Shown: positions 8,172 through 17,052, counted from the first letter of the stretch. The stretch is 64,000 nt of DNA from Gammaproteobacteria bacterium (GCA_016182845.1 JACPFT010000010.1:230655-294654); one strand, 5' to 3'. Translations and numbers: made by a program. Notes: generated by a model from the sequence alone, not told the origin.

Positions 8172-8632
8172 ACACGGTCGGGTCTCGCCCCGACGGGCGC
8201 CCTACTTTCTTTGCTTGTGCAAAGAAAGCACACCCCCGAGACTTGCCGGCTTCGCCGGTTCCCTGCGCTTCTCGGTCAGACCGGGGGAACACCCTCTCCC
8301 TAGCCCTCTCCCTTCGAGGGAGAGGGGATAAGATCGGCGCGCGATGCGCGCCTCTTCGCGAATCTGCGAGAGCAGATTCGCTCTCGGGAACGCCCTGTGT
8401 GGCGCCGAGCACCGGAGTTCGGACCGGGATAAGACCCGAAGGGGCGACGCATGGATGCGTCGCCCGCGAACCAGGGCAGGATGCCCCGTGTTCGCGGCCC
8501 CCGGTTCGAATGAGGAGCGCAGGGTACCCGGAGCCTTGGCTCCGGGCGCTGCACCGGGCTGCATTTCTTTGGTTACTTTCTTTGGGCACGCAAAGAAAGT
8601 AACTCGCCCGCCGAGGCGAGACTCGGCCGTGC
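8172..8632. repeat. Large mosaic repeat element A with terminal inverted repeats
   Basis: The gap 8089-8722 has no credible gene. It holds an element bounded by imperfect inverted ends (ACGGTCGGGTCTCGCC at 8174-8189 and GGCGAGACTCGGCCGT at 8615-8630). Inside are several hairpins: TTTCTTTGCTTGTGCAAAGA near 8206, a CCCTCTCCC/GGGAGAGGGG pair near 8300-8330, and a perfect 13-bp stem GTTACTTTCTTTG/CAAAGAAAGTAAC at 8572-8603. It shares long blocks with element B at 60160-60541, including GACTTGCCGGCTTCGCCGGT-like sequence. A half REP of the GTCCCCGCC family follows at 8670-8698. Confidence 0.75.
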
Positions 8633-8722
8633 AACAGCAACCCCTAATCCAAAGCGTTCCATTGCCGCCGACTGGGTCCCCGCCTGCGCGGGGACGACAA
8701 GCTCATCGCAAACAGCGATCCC

Positions 8723-10498
8723 CTACTCCGCCTTCCCCAACACATACGACCCCGGCGCCGGCTCGATCACCGGCAGATTGCCGCTGCCCGGTTGGCGGGC
8801 GGCGACCTTGGCGCCGGAGAGCTTGGCGAGCCAAGGGCCCCAGTCCTTCCACCAGGAGCCTTCGTTGGCCGTGGCGGCCTCGGCCCAGGCCTCGGCGCTG
8901 TCGGGCAGGGCATCATTCACGCGGTAGCCGTATTTCGTACTGTCGGCCGGGTTGATCACCCCGGCGATATGGCCGGAACCGCCCAAGACGAAGCGGGTGT
9001 CGCCGGCGAAGAGCTTGGCGCCGTCGTAGGTGGACTGCCAGAGGGCGATATGGTCCTGATCGGTGGACAGGAAATAGGCCGGGACCTTGATCTTGCGCAC
9101 GTCGATGGCAGTGCCGTTCAGGCTGATGCCGCCCGGTTCCTTGAAGACGTTCTCCAAATACATCTTGCGCAGGTAGAAGGCATGCATCTTGGCCGGCAGA
9201 TTGGTGACGTCGCAGTTCCAGTACAGCAGGTCGAAGGGCATGGGCTCCTTGCCCATCAGGTAGTTGTTCACGTAATAGGACCAGACCAGGTCGTTTTCGC
9301 GCAGCATGTTGAAGGACGCGGCCATGGTCCGGCCGGAGAACACGCCCTTGGCGGCCATCTGCTTGTCCAGGGCGGCGAGTTGGGCCTCGTCGATGAACAC
9401 GCCGATCTCGCCGGGATTGGAGAAGTCGATGAGGCTGGCCAGGAAGGTCGCCGAGGCGATGCGCTTGTCCTTCTTGGCGGCGCAATAGGCCGCCGTCGCG
9501 GCGAGCAGCGTGCCGCCCAGGCAATACCCCAGGGCATTGACTTCCTTCTCGCCGGTGGCCTGTTCGATGGCGGTGAGCGCCGCCAGCGGTCCCTCCAGCA
9601 TATAGTCCTCGAAGCCCTTGTCCTTGTGCTTGAGCTGGGGATTGACCCAGGAGCACAGGAAGACCGTATGCCCCTGATCCACCAGCCATTTCACCAAGGA
9701 GTTCTTGGCGCGCAGGTCGAGGATGTAGAACTTGTTGATCCAGGGCGGCAGGATCAGGATGGGCCGCTTGTGCACTTTCTCGGTGCTGGGCGCGTATTGG
9801 ATCAGTTGGATGAGATCGTTCTGGAACACCACCGAACCGGGGGTGGCCGCCACGTTCTCGCCCGGCTTGAAGGCCTCCAGATCGGTCATCTTGATGTTGA
9901 GCTTGCCGCGATTGCGCTCCAGGTCGTCCAGCATATTGGACAAGCCGCGCATCAGGTTCAGGCCGCCGGTTTCCACCGTCTCCTTGATCACCGCCGGGTT
10001 GGTGGCGGCGAAGTTGCTGGGCGAGAGGGCATTGACGAATTGGCGCGTGTAGAAGCGCAGCTTCTCCTGGTCCTTGTGGGGCAGGCCCTGTACATCGCCC
10101 ATCAACTCCTGTAGGTGCTCGGAGAACAGCAGATAGGCGCTCTTGATGAACTCGAACACCGCCGCGCTCTGCCATTCCGGGGCGGCGAAACGCTTGTCGG
10201 CCTGCTTGACCGGCTCCACCGGATGCCCGGCCATGGCCTTGAGGGCATTCATCCACAGCTCGGCGGCTTCCTGCATGAAAGCTGTCTGGGCCGCCATCAG
10301 CTTGGCCGGATCGGCGAAGAGCTGGAAGGCGGCGCGCTGGAAGGCCTGGGAAATCTGGTTCAGGCGCGCCAGATCGTGCTCGGCGTCCTGGGCATGCTCC
10401 AGATAATGCTGGGTCAGGCGTTGACTCTGGCCGGCGATGGTAGTCCACAACTGGGTCCATTCGGCGGCGTCGAAACGGGAGGCGGCATTCATTTCCAT
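8723..10498 (-). CDS. phaC: Class I poly(3-hydroxyalkanoate) synthase PhaC
   Basis: PhaC polymerises (R)-3-hydroxyacyl-CoA into PHA storage granules. At 591 residues it has the length of class I enzymes. The lipase-like box with the catalytic cysteine is GYCLGG (Cys326); the catalytic Asp lies in STDQDHIALW and the His in GSGHIAGVIN. The N-terminal PhaC domain occupies roughly residues 95-270, followed by the alpha/beta hydrolase fold (ILPPWINKFYILDL). phaJ lies immediately upstream on the same strand (18 bp gap) and a phasin gene is divergent, forming a compact PHA locus. phaA and phaB are not in the window. Confidence 0.95.
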   Translation of the reverse strand: MEMNAASRFDAAEWTQLWTTIAGQSQRLTQHYLEHAQDAEHDLARLNQISQAFQRAAFQLFADPAKLMAAQTAFMQEAAELWMNALKAMAGHPVEPVKQADKRFAAPEWQSAAVFEFIKSAYLLFSEHLQELMGDVQGLPHKDQEKLRFYTRQFVNALSPSNFAATNPAVIKETVETGGLNLMRGLSNMLDDLERNRGKLNIKMTDLEAFKPGENVAATPGSVVFQNDLIQLIQYAPSTEKVHKRPILILPPWINKFYILDLRAKNSLVKWLVDQGHTVFLCSWVNPQLKHKDKGFEDYMLEGPLAALTAIEQATGEKEVNALGYCLGGTLLAATAAYCAAKKDKRIASATFLASLIDFSNPGEIGVFIDEAQLAALDKQMAAKGVFSGRTMAASFNMLRENDLVWSYYVNNYLMGKEPMPFDLLYWNCDVTNLPAKMHAFYLRKMYLENVFKEPGGISLNGTAIDVRKIKVPAYFLSTDQDHIALWQSTYDGAKLFAGDTRFVLGGSGHIAGVINPADSTKYGYRVNDALPDSAEAWAEAATANEGSWWKDWGPWLAKLSGAKVAARQPGSGNLPVIEPAPGSYVLGKAE

Positions 10499-10516
10499 GG
10501 TTTCTCGGGTTCCTGC

Positions 10517-11020
10517 TCAGGCGGGATAGTGTGGTTGATAAACTTTACCGGAATCTTGCAGCACGAGCTGCGGCGCTTTCGGTTCCGGCACGGGCCCGGA
10601 GCGGGCCGGCGGGATCACCTCGGCCAGGCCCTTGAAGACGGTTTCACCCTGCTGGTTCAGCCCCAGGCATTCCAGGCTGACCCAGCCCTTGGCCTCGTTG
10701 CGGGAACTCACGGTAACCGTGATCGTCAGGGTGTCGCCGATATAGAGCGGACGGCGGAAGGACAGGCTCTGATTGAGATAAATGGTGCCCGGGCCAGGAA
10801 AGCGCGTGCCCAGGAGGGCGGAGAGCAGGGCCGCGGCGAACATGCCATGGGCGATGGGCTGGCGAAACGGCGTAGTCGCAGCGTAATCCGCGTCCAGATG
10901 GGCCGGGTTGAGATCGCCGGACACGGCGGCGAATGCCGCGAGGTCGCCGGCGCCGATGATCCGGCTCAAGGACGCGCTGGCGCCCAGGGGCAGATCGGCG
11001 AAAGCGTGGCTGGTTAACAT
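10517..11020 (-). CDS. phaJ: MaoC-type (R)-specific enoyl-CoA hydratase
   Basis: This hot-dog fold protein (167 residues) hydrates trans-2-enoyl-CoA to (R)-3-hydroxyacyl-CoA, feeding beta-oxidation intermediates to PhaC. The hydratase motif is SGDLNPAHLD with Asp36 and His41, the same spacing as in Aeromonas PhaJ, followed by FRQPIAHGM. The C-terminal 25 residues (Pro-rich) extend beyond the minimal fold. It is the first gene of a likely phaJ-phaC operon. The alternative, a MaoC hydratase unrelated to PHA, is unlikely in this context. Confidence 0.88.
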   Translation of the reverse strand: MLTSHAFADLPLGASASLSRIIGAGDLAAFAAVSGDLNPAHLDADYAATTPFRQPIAHGMFAAALLSALLGTRFPGPGTIYLNQSLSFRRPLYIGDTLTITVTVSSRNEAKGWVSLECLGLNQQGETVFKGLAEVIPPARSGPVPEPKAPQLVLQDSGKVYQPHYPA

Positions 11021-11073
11021 TTGTGCAATATTTCCCGCCTACTCTGTTGCATAGCAGCATCATATGTCCTATA

Positions 11074-11084
11074 TTGCAATGCAA
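11074..11084. promoter_or_regulatory. Candidate PhaR-type operator
   Basis: The 91-bp region between the divergent phaJ and phasin genes contains the perfect palindrome TTGCAATGCAA, and similar TTGC/GCA half-sites lie nearby (TTGTGCAATAT at 11023-11033, GTTGCATAGC at 11047-11056). PHA repressors of the PhaR family bind TGC/GCA-rich sites in front of phasin genes; that this site serves PhaR is an inference. The palindrome lies about 25 bp before the phasin ATG. Confidence 0.4.
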
Positions 11085-11111
11085 CAAGACCCTTCGGGGA
11101 GGAGACCCACC

Positions 11112-11507
11112 ATGTTTAACACCCTGTTTAACAGCAATACCCTGTTCAATGCCTATGCGGAGCAGAGCAAGGCTTTCTTGTCGCCGGTGGTGAAGTTCAA
11201 CGAGACCCTGACGGCTCACGTCGAGAAGCTGGCCAAGCTGCAGATCGCCACCTTCAACGAATACGCCGACCTGGGCCTCAAGCAGTTCAAGGATGCCGTC
11301 GCGGTCAAGGATCTGGAAAGCTTCCAGGGTTATGCCACTGCCCAGTTCCAGGGTATCGCCAAACTCAACCAGAAAGTCCTCGACGACAGCAAGAAGTTCG
11401 TCGATCTCGGCAATAGCCTGAAGGACGAGCTGACCAAGCTGGCCGAAGAAAACAAGAATGTCCTCTTCGCCGCCCCGACCGCTCCCCAGGCCAAGGCCGC
11501 CAAGTAA
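11112..11507 (+). CDS. phaP: Phasin family protein
   Basis: Phasins coat PHA granules and limit their coalescence. The 131-residue protein is almost all helix, with the family pattern NTLFNAYAEQSKAFLSPVVK, KLQIATFNEYADLGLKQF and AQFQGIAKLNQKVLDDSKKF, and an Ala/Lys-rich end (APQAKAAK). The ATG at 11112 is preceded by GGGGAGGAG; the upstream in-frame ATG would place the ribosome binding site inside the gene and is rejected. It is divergent from phaJ-phaC, and a strong intrinsic terminator follows its stop. Confidence 0.92.
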   Translation: MFNTLFNSNTLFNAYAEQSKAFLSPVVKFNETLTAHVEKLAKLQIATFNEYADLGLKQFKDAVAVKDLESFQGYATAQFQGIAKLNQKVLDDSKKFVDLGNSLKDELTKLAEENKNVLFAAPTAPQAKAAK

Positions 11508-11522
11508 GCTTCCGCTGCTTGT

Positions 11523-11549
11523 AAAAAACCCGGCGATGCCGGGTTTTTT
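11523..11549 (+). terminator. Rho-independent terminator after the phasin gene
   Basis: The hairpin CCCGGC-GAT-GCCGGG (11529-11543) is flanked by six A on the left and six T on the right, so it can work in both directions. It terminates the phasin transcript and may also terminate lepB read-through from the opposite strand. Confidence 0.9.
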
Positions 11550-11606
11550 ATTGGCTTACGATCGCGCCGAAAGGCTCCATCCTTTGCTCGAGATCTTGAG
11601 CAGGCT

Positions 11607-12257
11607 CTATAGCGTGTGCAGAAAGCGCTCGCCACGCGGTAGGTAATAATTGTCGTAGTTCAGGGACAGGACCACGGTCTCGGCATTGCCGGCCAGTTCC
11701 TCCCTAGGCACGAAGCCGATCACCCGGCTGTCGGCGCTATTGTCCCGGTTGTCGCCCAGCATCAGATACTGCCCCTCGGGCACGCGCACCGGTCCGAAGC
11801 TGCTCAGGCCGCCGGCCTGGGGCGCGAAGCGTACACGATGACGCAGCTCCCCCACCGTCTCCACGGCGAACACGCCCTCACCCGTCGAGCGGATATCCGA
11901 ATAGCCCGCCGGCACGCCGTTGATGATCAAGAGATTGTCCTTCATGGCCACCGTATCGCCCGGCAGACCCATGACCCGCTTCACCAGGCGCGTGCCCGCC
12001 GCCTTGGAATTGAACACCACGATGTCGCCGCGTTTCGGCTCGCCCAGGCGAACCAGGGAGATATCGCTCAGGGGTAGCTTCAGATCGTAGGCCAGCTTGT
12101 CCACCAGGATGCGATCGCCCTCGACGATGGTGGGCTGCATGGAACCGGTGGGCACGGTGTTCCAGTCCGCGAACGAAGACCGGAAAGCCACCATGAGCAG
12201 AAGAAACAGGGCAAGGGAACGGTTTTCGCGCCAGAGCCGGCGCAGTTGGGTCTTCAT
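11607..12257 (-). CDS. lepB: Signal peptidase I
   Basis: This membrane serine protease removes Sec and Tat signal peptides. The 216-residue protein has one N-terminal membrane segment (about residues 14-30), box B with nucleophile Ser39 in VPTGSMQPT, general base Lys93 in RLVKRVMGLPGD, and box E LGDNRDNSADSR. It is shorter than E. coli LepB, lacking one membrane span and most of the cap. The genomic setting is unusual: lepB more often sits in a lepA-lepB-rnc operon, none of which is nearby, so this may be a second signal peptidase. Confidence 0.93.
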   Translation of the reverse strand: MKTQLRRLWRENRSLALFLLLMVAFRSSFADWNTVPTGSMQPTIVEGDRILVDKLAYDLKLPLSDISLVRLGEPKRGDIVVFNSKAAGTRLVKRVMGLPGDTVAMKDNLLIINGVPAGYSDIRSTGEGVFAVETVGELRHRVRFAPQAGGLSSFGPVRVPEGQYLMLGDNRDNSADSRVIGFVPREELAGNAETVVLSLNYDNYYLPRGERFLHTL

Positions 12258-12356
12258 GGATACCTCCAGGCTATGCCCGGGACTTCCGCGGCATGCGGAA
12301 CGAGCAGGGGCTTGGAGCCGGCGGCATCGGGAAAAGTTCTGGACGGAAACAGACGC

Positions 12357-12602
12357 TTACAATCCGGCGTCGGCCAGGATCCAGCGCACCACGCCGATGA
12401 GGCCCAGGACGAAGATCACGACGGCGATGATGCCGACCATGATGTAGTCGGCCGGTTTGCCGGCCTGGAAATCCCGCTCGCGGTTCTTGCTGCTTTGCAC
12501 GCCGAACAGGCCGGCGCCGACGCTGGCGATCACGCTCAGCCATCCTGGTTGTCGGGAAGGAGTGTGTTGGGGATCGGAAACAGGTTCGTCCTTACCGCTC
12601 AT
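12357..12602 (-). CDS. DUF2970 family membrane protein
   Basis: An 81-residue protein with one C-terminal transmembrane helix (YIMVGIIAVVIFVLGLIGVVRW). The segment FGVQSSKNRERDFQAGKPAD just before the helix is the hallmark of DUF2970, a small inner-membrane family of unknown role found in beta- and gammaproteobacteria. Its ATG overlaps the stop of the preceding gene (TGATG), so the two are translationally coupled. Confidence 0.82.
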   Translation of the reverse strand: MSGKDEPVSDPQHTPSRQPGWLSVIASVGAGLFGVQSSKNRERDFQAGKPADYIMVGIIAVVIFVLGLIGVVRWILADAGL

Positions 12603-12892
12603 CAGCCTATGCCCAGCAATTCCAAGAGATCGATGAAATGGAAACTGGGTAGCTGGTGGCTATCGAATGCCCAGTCGGCCCAGCTGACTTCCTCGTCTTC
12701 CTGCTCGGATTCCTCGGCATAACGTTCGCTTTGCAACGTGGTCGGACAGGACTTCTCGGTCTTGGCCAGAACGCGCTGCTCGTCGAAGGGCTTGTACTCC
12801 GTCTCGTTCATCTTGCAGGGCGCGGCATAGACCGTGGCGCCGAACAGCAGGGTCGCGGCGGCAGTGAGTTTGAACATCGACGGAGCTTTCAT
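12602..12892 (-). CDS. Small secreted protein, acidic
   Basis: The 96-residue product has a cleavable signal peptide (FKLTAAATLLFGATVYA), then two cysteines (positions 26 and about 49) and a strongly acidic stretch (EESEQEDEEVSWADW). I do not recognise a family. The stop codon overlaps the start of the DUF2970 gene. Two methionines are possible starts; MKAPSM at 12892 is used because TAGGAGA lies 5 nt upstream. Confidence 0.6.
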   Translation of the reverse strand: MKAPSMFKLTAAATLLFGATVYAAPCKMNETEYKPFDEQRVLAKTEKSCPTTLQSERYAEESEQEDEEVSWADWAFDSHQLPSFHFIDLLELLGIG

Positions 12893-12938
12893 GAGCGTCT
12901 CCTACAGCCTATCCCGGGCAGGCGGATACTGAACACTA

Positions 12939-13203
12939 GGGTCTGTTTACCTTTACCGCGCCTTCGCGACGGACTGCCTTTGGGCACAGTCCAAGGCGCG
13001 AGGAGCGTGGTGTGCTCATTGCACAGGAGCGACGAGCAACGCCGGAATGTGCCCAAAGGCAGTCCGTCCCTTCGGGTTGCGCCCCAAAAGGCGCCATGCT
13101 TTGTTGCTCAACATTCATTTAGAATGACTAAACCACATGTTTCGCGCCTCGCCTGGCGCCTTTTGGGGCGCAACGCGATGGTGCGGTAAAGGTAAACAGA
13201 CCC
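12939..13203. mobile_element. MITE-like element, copy 1
   Basis: A 265-bp non-coding element with perfect 19-bp terminal inverted repeats (GGGTCTGTTTACCTTTACC) and a TA on each side (12937-12938, 13204-13205), consistent with a TA target duplication. It contains two internal hairpins: GGACTGCCTTTGGGCACA at 12971-12988 with its complement at 13048-13065, and a 21-bp stem at 13076-13096 with 13154-13174. A near-identical copy in opposite orientation is at 42882-43147. It occupies nearly all of the gap between the small secreted protein and the carboxypeptidase gene. Confidence 0.9.
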
Positions 13204-15611
13204 TAGCTCGCGATTATCCGCTTGCGCCGCGCCATGTGCAAGCCGACAAAAGTCACAAGCCAGCCCAGGGCGCCACCGCCGCCGCCCGACGACCCCCCTG
13301 CCGGGGGTGGCGTCGGCGTGGGTGTCGGCGCCGGACTCGGAATGAACAGGGGCGAGCCGTCGTCCTTGAGCCGGAAGCGGCGGTCGGTGCCGCCGCTGTC
13401 CCCGGCGACGCCGTCGTCGCGCTCGTACCCGCTCCAGCCGCCATTGCTCCAGTCCACCGGCGTGGCCGGGTTGCTGTCCAGGAGCTGGCCGGCGAGATCG
13501 GCCGTGCCCACCGCCAGTTGCAACAGGGGCGCGCTCAGGGCCGGCGAGTCGGCCGCCAGGCTGAAGTCAAGCAAGAACGTGTCGTCGCGATAGCGGGCGA
13601 AGCCGGAGGCAGTCGTCTGCCAGCCTCCGGCTTCGCTGGCCAGGGGCAGGCTGAAGCCCGTGCCGTCGGAGCGCTTGCCCTCCAGGGCGATGCTCGGCGC
13701 CAAGGCAATGCCCTGGCCGGGGTAATCGGCCACCGAGCCCTGAACGCGGTGGCGCATGGGTTTGTCGAATTGCAGGCGCAAACGGTAGCTTGTTGCGGCC
13801 GCCAGGGCCTCGGGACGTTGCACGTCCTGACGGCGCAGATCGCCGTCCTGGCGCCATTCGGCCAGGTAGACCGGGGCGCCGGTATCGACTCGGACGATGC
13901 TGGCCTTGACCAGGCCGGGCGGGCCGGCCTGGCGATAGAATCCCAGGCTCAGGGTATCGGCCAGCTCCTCGCGCACCCGCCGGATCTCGGCATTGGGCAG
14001 GATAAAGCCGTCATGGGACACACCCAGCCCCCCGTATTGCAGGGCGCCCTGACCGCTGGGCTCGGTTTCCAGGGTATAGCTGGGGATCTGGAAGCGATGG
14101 GCGAAATACTCGTCGGTCGTGCCTATGCCGGAGCCCGGCGGTCCCGGGTCATAGGCATAGCGGTTGCCGGCCACGGCACGCATCCGGCTGGCCAACTGGG
14201 CGGCAAGTGCGTCGCGTCGGCCGTTGCCGGTCATGGAGGCGATGAACACCTGGCTGAAGGAGTGGGTGTCCACGTACAGCCGCAGCCGGCCCTGGGCCAG
14301 CTCGGCGGCGGTCTGCAGGGTCCGAGTCTCCGACTCGGAGGCCGGCGCGGGCCCGTGATAGACCAGGCTGGACGGGTTGCCCGAGGAGCCGGTGCTGCTG
14401 GCCCAGAACGGCTCGTTGTTGCGGTTGAGATCGATGCCCAGCAGGTTGTCGCCCAGGGTATCCAGACTCTCGTCCACGCCGCGCATGTTCTTGCGGCGCA
14501 TGCGCCCGTCGCGCGGCGTGTCGCGGCTGTCGGTCACCCGGGTCGGGAAACGCTGGGTCTGCAGGAAGCCGTCGACGTTCAGCACCGGCAGGATGACGAT
14601 GCGCGTATTGTCCAGGAGGAACTGGTACAGGCCCGCGTCGTTTTCCGCTGCTGCGAAGCGCTCCATCAACCCGGTCGCCACTTCCGGCGTGGACCATTCG
14701 CGGGCATGAATCCCGGCATTGAGCATCACCGCCGGCTCGGCCCTACCGTCGTCGCGCAGGCCATCGGCATCGGACAGGACATAGGCCCAGATAGCCCGGC
14801 CGTTCTCGGTGGCGCCGACCTGCTGCCCGGCGATGCGGGAGCTGGCCAGATCCAGGGCCTGGTGGCGGGCATGCAGGCTGGCATAGCTGCGAAAGCCGTC
14901 CACCGGCAACTGGCTGTCCATCGGCAGGGGCGGGGCATAGCCCAGGGAGATGTTGCTGCCGCTGTTGTCGAACTGGGTGTACTGGAAGAGCACGGTCTGA
15001 GCGGCTTCGGCGCCCAGCTCCGATTTCGCCGCCGGCCGGCTGGCCTGGGCACAGGAATCGCGCAGGGCGGTCGGCGCGGTCCCGCACAGCCGCAGGCGCG
15101 CCGGCGCCGGCAGCTTGGCGAGGCCAGCCAGGAAGCCGGCCTGGGCCGCGCCCGGTTCCGGCCAGGCCGCGTCGGCCCCCACCGCCGCCCGCTGGGCCGC
15201 TTCCCATCCGCGCCAAAACGCCAACAAGGCCTTGGCCTGGGCGCCGATCGGGTAGGCGGGAATGCGGAGGTCATAACCTTCGTCGTGGCGGCGCTCGATG
15301 GTGTTGCGCTCGCCCGCCAGGCGCTGGGCCAGGCTGCGGAGCTCGGCATCGGGTTTTGCCCGGGACAAACGAGGCAGGAATTCGGCGAGCAGCTGGGCGC
15401 GGGTCAGTTCCGGCAGGGCCCGGGCGTCCAGGGCATCCAGCCACTGCCGGAATTCGCCGCTGCCGGACGCCGCGTCCATGCGGGCCTTGAACTCCCGGAA
15501 TTCGGCGCCGGCCTTGGCCTGGCGCAGTCCGCTTTCGTCATAGACCCGCGCCTGCGCCGTTGCACAAAACCCGACGGCGCAGAGCGCCAGCAGCACATGA
15601 TTGGGCTTCAC
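13203..15611 (-). CDS. Secreted M14 zinc carboxypeptidase with GlyGly-CTERM tail
   Basis: An 802-residue exoprotein with signal peptide (MKPNHVLLALCAVGFCATAQA). The M14 domain lies in the middle: zinc ligands His and Glu in GIHAREWSTPE (about residue 300), the DLNRNNE substrate site, the third ligand in VDTHSFSQ, and the catalytic Glu in TLETEPSGQG. The N-terminal 200 residues are unassigned and the C-terminal 200 form a beta-rich domain. The end is Pro/Thr-rich, then GGSSGGGGG, a hydrophobic helix (ALGWLVTFVGLHM) and ARRKR, a GlyGly-CTERM sorting signal processed by rhombosortase. The TAG stop coincides with the TA duplication of the adjoining MITE. Confidence 0.88.
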   Translation of the reverse strand: MKPNHVLLALCAVGFCATAQARVYDESGLRQAKAGAEFREFKARMDAASGSGEFRQWLDALDARALPELTRAQLLAEFLPRLSRAKPDAELRSLAQRLAGERNTIERRHDEGYDLRIPAYPIGAQAKALLAFWRGWEAAQRAAVGADAAWPEPGAAQAGFLAGLAKLPAPARLRLCGTAPTALRDSCAQASRPAAKSELGAEAAQTVLFQYTQFDNSGSNISLGYAPPLPMDSQLPVDGFRSYASLHARHQALDLASSRIAGQQVGATENGRAIWAYVLSDADGLRDDGRAEPAVMLNAGIHAREWSTPEVATGLMERFAAAENDAGLYQFLLDNTRIVILPVLNVDGFLQTQRFPTRVTDSRDTPRDGRMRRKNMRGVDESLDTLGDNLLGIDLNRNNEPFWASSTGSSGNPSSLVYHGPAPASESETRTLQTAAELAQGRLRLYVDTHSFSQVFIASMTGNGRRDALAAQLASRMRAVAGNRYAYDPGPPGSGIGTTDEYFAHRFQIPSYTLETEPSGQGALQYGGLGVSHDGFILPNAEIRRVREELADTLSLGFYRQAGPPGLVKASIVRVDTGAPVYLAEWRQDGDLRRQDVQRPEALAAATSYRLRLQFDKPMRHRVQGSVADYPGQGIALAPSIALEGKRSDGTGFSLPLASEAGGWQTTASGFARYRDDTFLLDFSLAADSPALSAPLLQLAVGTADLAGQLLDSNPATPVDWSNGGWSGYERDDGVAGDSGGTDRRFRLKDDGSPLFIPSPAPTPTPTPPPAGGSSGGGGGALGWLVTFVGLHMARRKRIIAS

Positions 15612-15699
15612 GACGGCCTCCGACGAAACATTCCGTATTTACCCAGAATAGACGTCGGGAGGCAAGAGCGACAGGGCATTAATTCACAAGCGCGGCCAC

Positions 15700-17052
15700 T
15701 CAGCCGGCCTTGTGGGCGGCACGCTCCTGGCTGCGCCGGCAGGCGACGATGGACAGGGCCATTTCCAGGGCCTGCTCGTAATTGAGGCGCGGATCGACGA
15801 GGCTCTTGTAGGCCCGGCGCAGATCGGCTTCCTTGAGGCCCCGGGCGCCGCCTAGGCATTCGGTGACGTCGTCGCCGGTCAGTTCGAAGTGCACGCCGCC
15901 CAGGCGCGAGCCGGCCTCGGCATGCAGGGCGAAGGCCTGTTCCAGCTCGGCCAGGATGTCGTTGAAACGGCGAGTCTTGTAGCCGGCGCTGGTGCTCGCG
16001 GTGTTGCCGTGCATGGGATCGGCGATCCACAGGGGGCGGCGGCCGCTGGCCTGCACGGCCTTGAGCAGGGGCGGCAGGCCCTGCGCGATCTTGCCGGCCC
16101 CCATGCGATGGATCAGGGTGATGCGGCCCGGTTCCTGACGCGGGTCGAGGACGTCCAGCAAGCGCAGCAGCTCCTCGGGCTTCACGCCCGGGCCGACCTT
16201 CAACCCTAAGGGATTGGCGATGCCCCGGGCGTATTCCACATGGGCCGAATCCAGCTGGGCGGTGCGCATGCCCACCCAAGGAAAATGGGTGGAGAGGTTA
16301 TACCAACGGCCGTCCTGGTCCCGGGTCATGGCCTGCTCGAAATGCAGATGCAGGGCCTCGTGACTGGTGTAGAAGTCCACGCGCTTCAGTTCCGGCGGTC
16401 GGCCGCCGGCCACCAGTTCGAAGAAGCGCAGATTGTGCTTGAGCTCGTCCACCAGGTCCCGGTACTCCCCGGCCAGCGGCGAGTGCTGGACGAAGTCCAG
16501 ATCCCAGTTCTCCGGATGACCCAGGTCGGCGAAGCCGGACTCGGTGAGGGCGCGGATGTAATTGAGGGTCAGGGCCGCCAGGCTGTAGCCGGTCAGGAGG
16601 CGGCGCGGATCGGGGGTGCGCGACTCGGGAGTGAACTCGGCGCCGTTAATCAGATCGCCCCGATAGCTGGGCAGACTGATGCCGTCGCGGGTCTCCAGCT
16701 CGTCCGAGCGGGGCTTGGCGTATTGGCCGGCGATGCGGCCGATGCGCACGATGGGCGTCTCCAGGCCGTGCACCAGGACCAGGCTCATCTGCAGCAGGAT
16801 CTTGAGCTTGTTGGTGATGGAGGCGGTGGAGCAGTCGGCGAAGGACTCGGCGCAGTCCCCGCCCTGGAGCACGAAGCGCCGGCCGGCGGCGGCCTCGGCG
16901 AGCTGGGCCTTGAGGCGCTCCACCTCCGCCACGGTGACCAGGGGCGGCAGGCCGGACAGCTCGTCCGTGGCGCGCGCCAGGGCCGACTCGTCGGGATAAC
17001 GGGCCTGCTGGGTCAGTAGGGGTTTAGAAGCCCAGGAATCGGGACGCCACAT
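15700..17052 (-). CDS. Class II 3-deoxy-7-phosphoheptulonate synthase
   Basis: DAHP synthase joins phosphoenolpyruvate and erythrose-4-phosphate at the entry of the shikimate pathway. The 450-residue protein is the plant/mycobacterial (AroA-II) type: starts WRPDSWASKPLLTQQARYPD, then FVLQGGDCAESFADC, MRTAQLDSAHVEYARGI, KVGPGVKPEEL, HRMGAGKI and WIADPMHGNT, all family signatures. The start at 17052 is fixed by the conserved MWRPDSW. It stands between a secreted protease and a PilZ gene, with no other aro gene near. Confidence 0.94.
   Translation of the reverse strand: MWRPDSWASKPLLTQQARYPDESALARATDELSGLPPLVTVAEVERLKAQLAEAAAGRRFVLQGGDCAESFADCSTASITNKLKILLQMSLVLVHGLETPIVRIGRIAGQYAKPRSDELETRDGISLPSYRGDLINGAEFTPESRTPDPRRLLTGYSLAALTLNYIRALTESGFADLGHPENWDLDFVQHSPLAGEYRDLVDELKHNLRFFELVAGGRPPELKRVDFYTSHEALHLHFEQAMTRDQDGRWYNLSTHFPWVGMRTAQLDSAHVEYARGIANPLGLKVGPGVKPEELLRLLDVLDPRQEPGRITLIHRMGAGKIAQGLPPLLKAVQASGRRPLWIADPMHGNTASTSAGYKTRRFNDILAELEQAFALHAEAGSRLGGVHFELTGDDVTECLGGARGLKEADLRRAYKSLVDPRLNYEQALEMALSIVACRRSQERAAHKAG

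Noticed and set aside
8300..8640. Several overlapping small reading frames in element A
   Set aside because: They come from GC-rich hairpin repeats, with no ribosome sites and nothing protein-like; frames are shared with element B in unrelated phases.
11064..11111. Upstream start for the phasin
   Set aside because: The strong ribosome binding site lies downstream of it and before ATG 11112; the extra residues are not phasin-like.
11607..12257. Type I signal peptidase being a TraF-like conjugation protease
   Set aside because: The catalytic motifs and box E LGDNRDNSADSR are those of LepB, and no conjugation genes are near.
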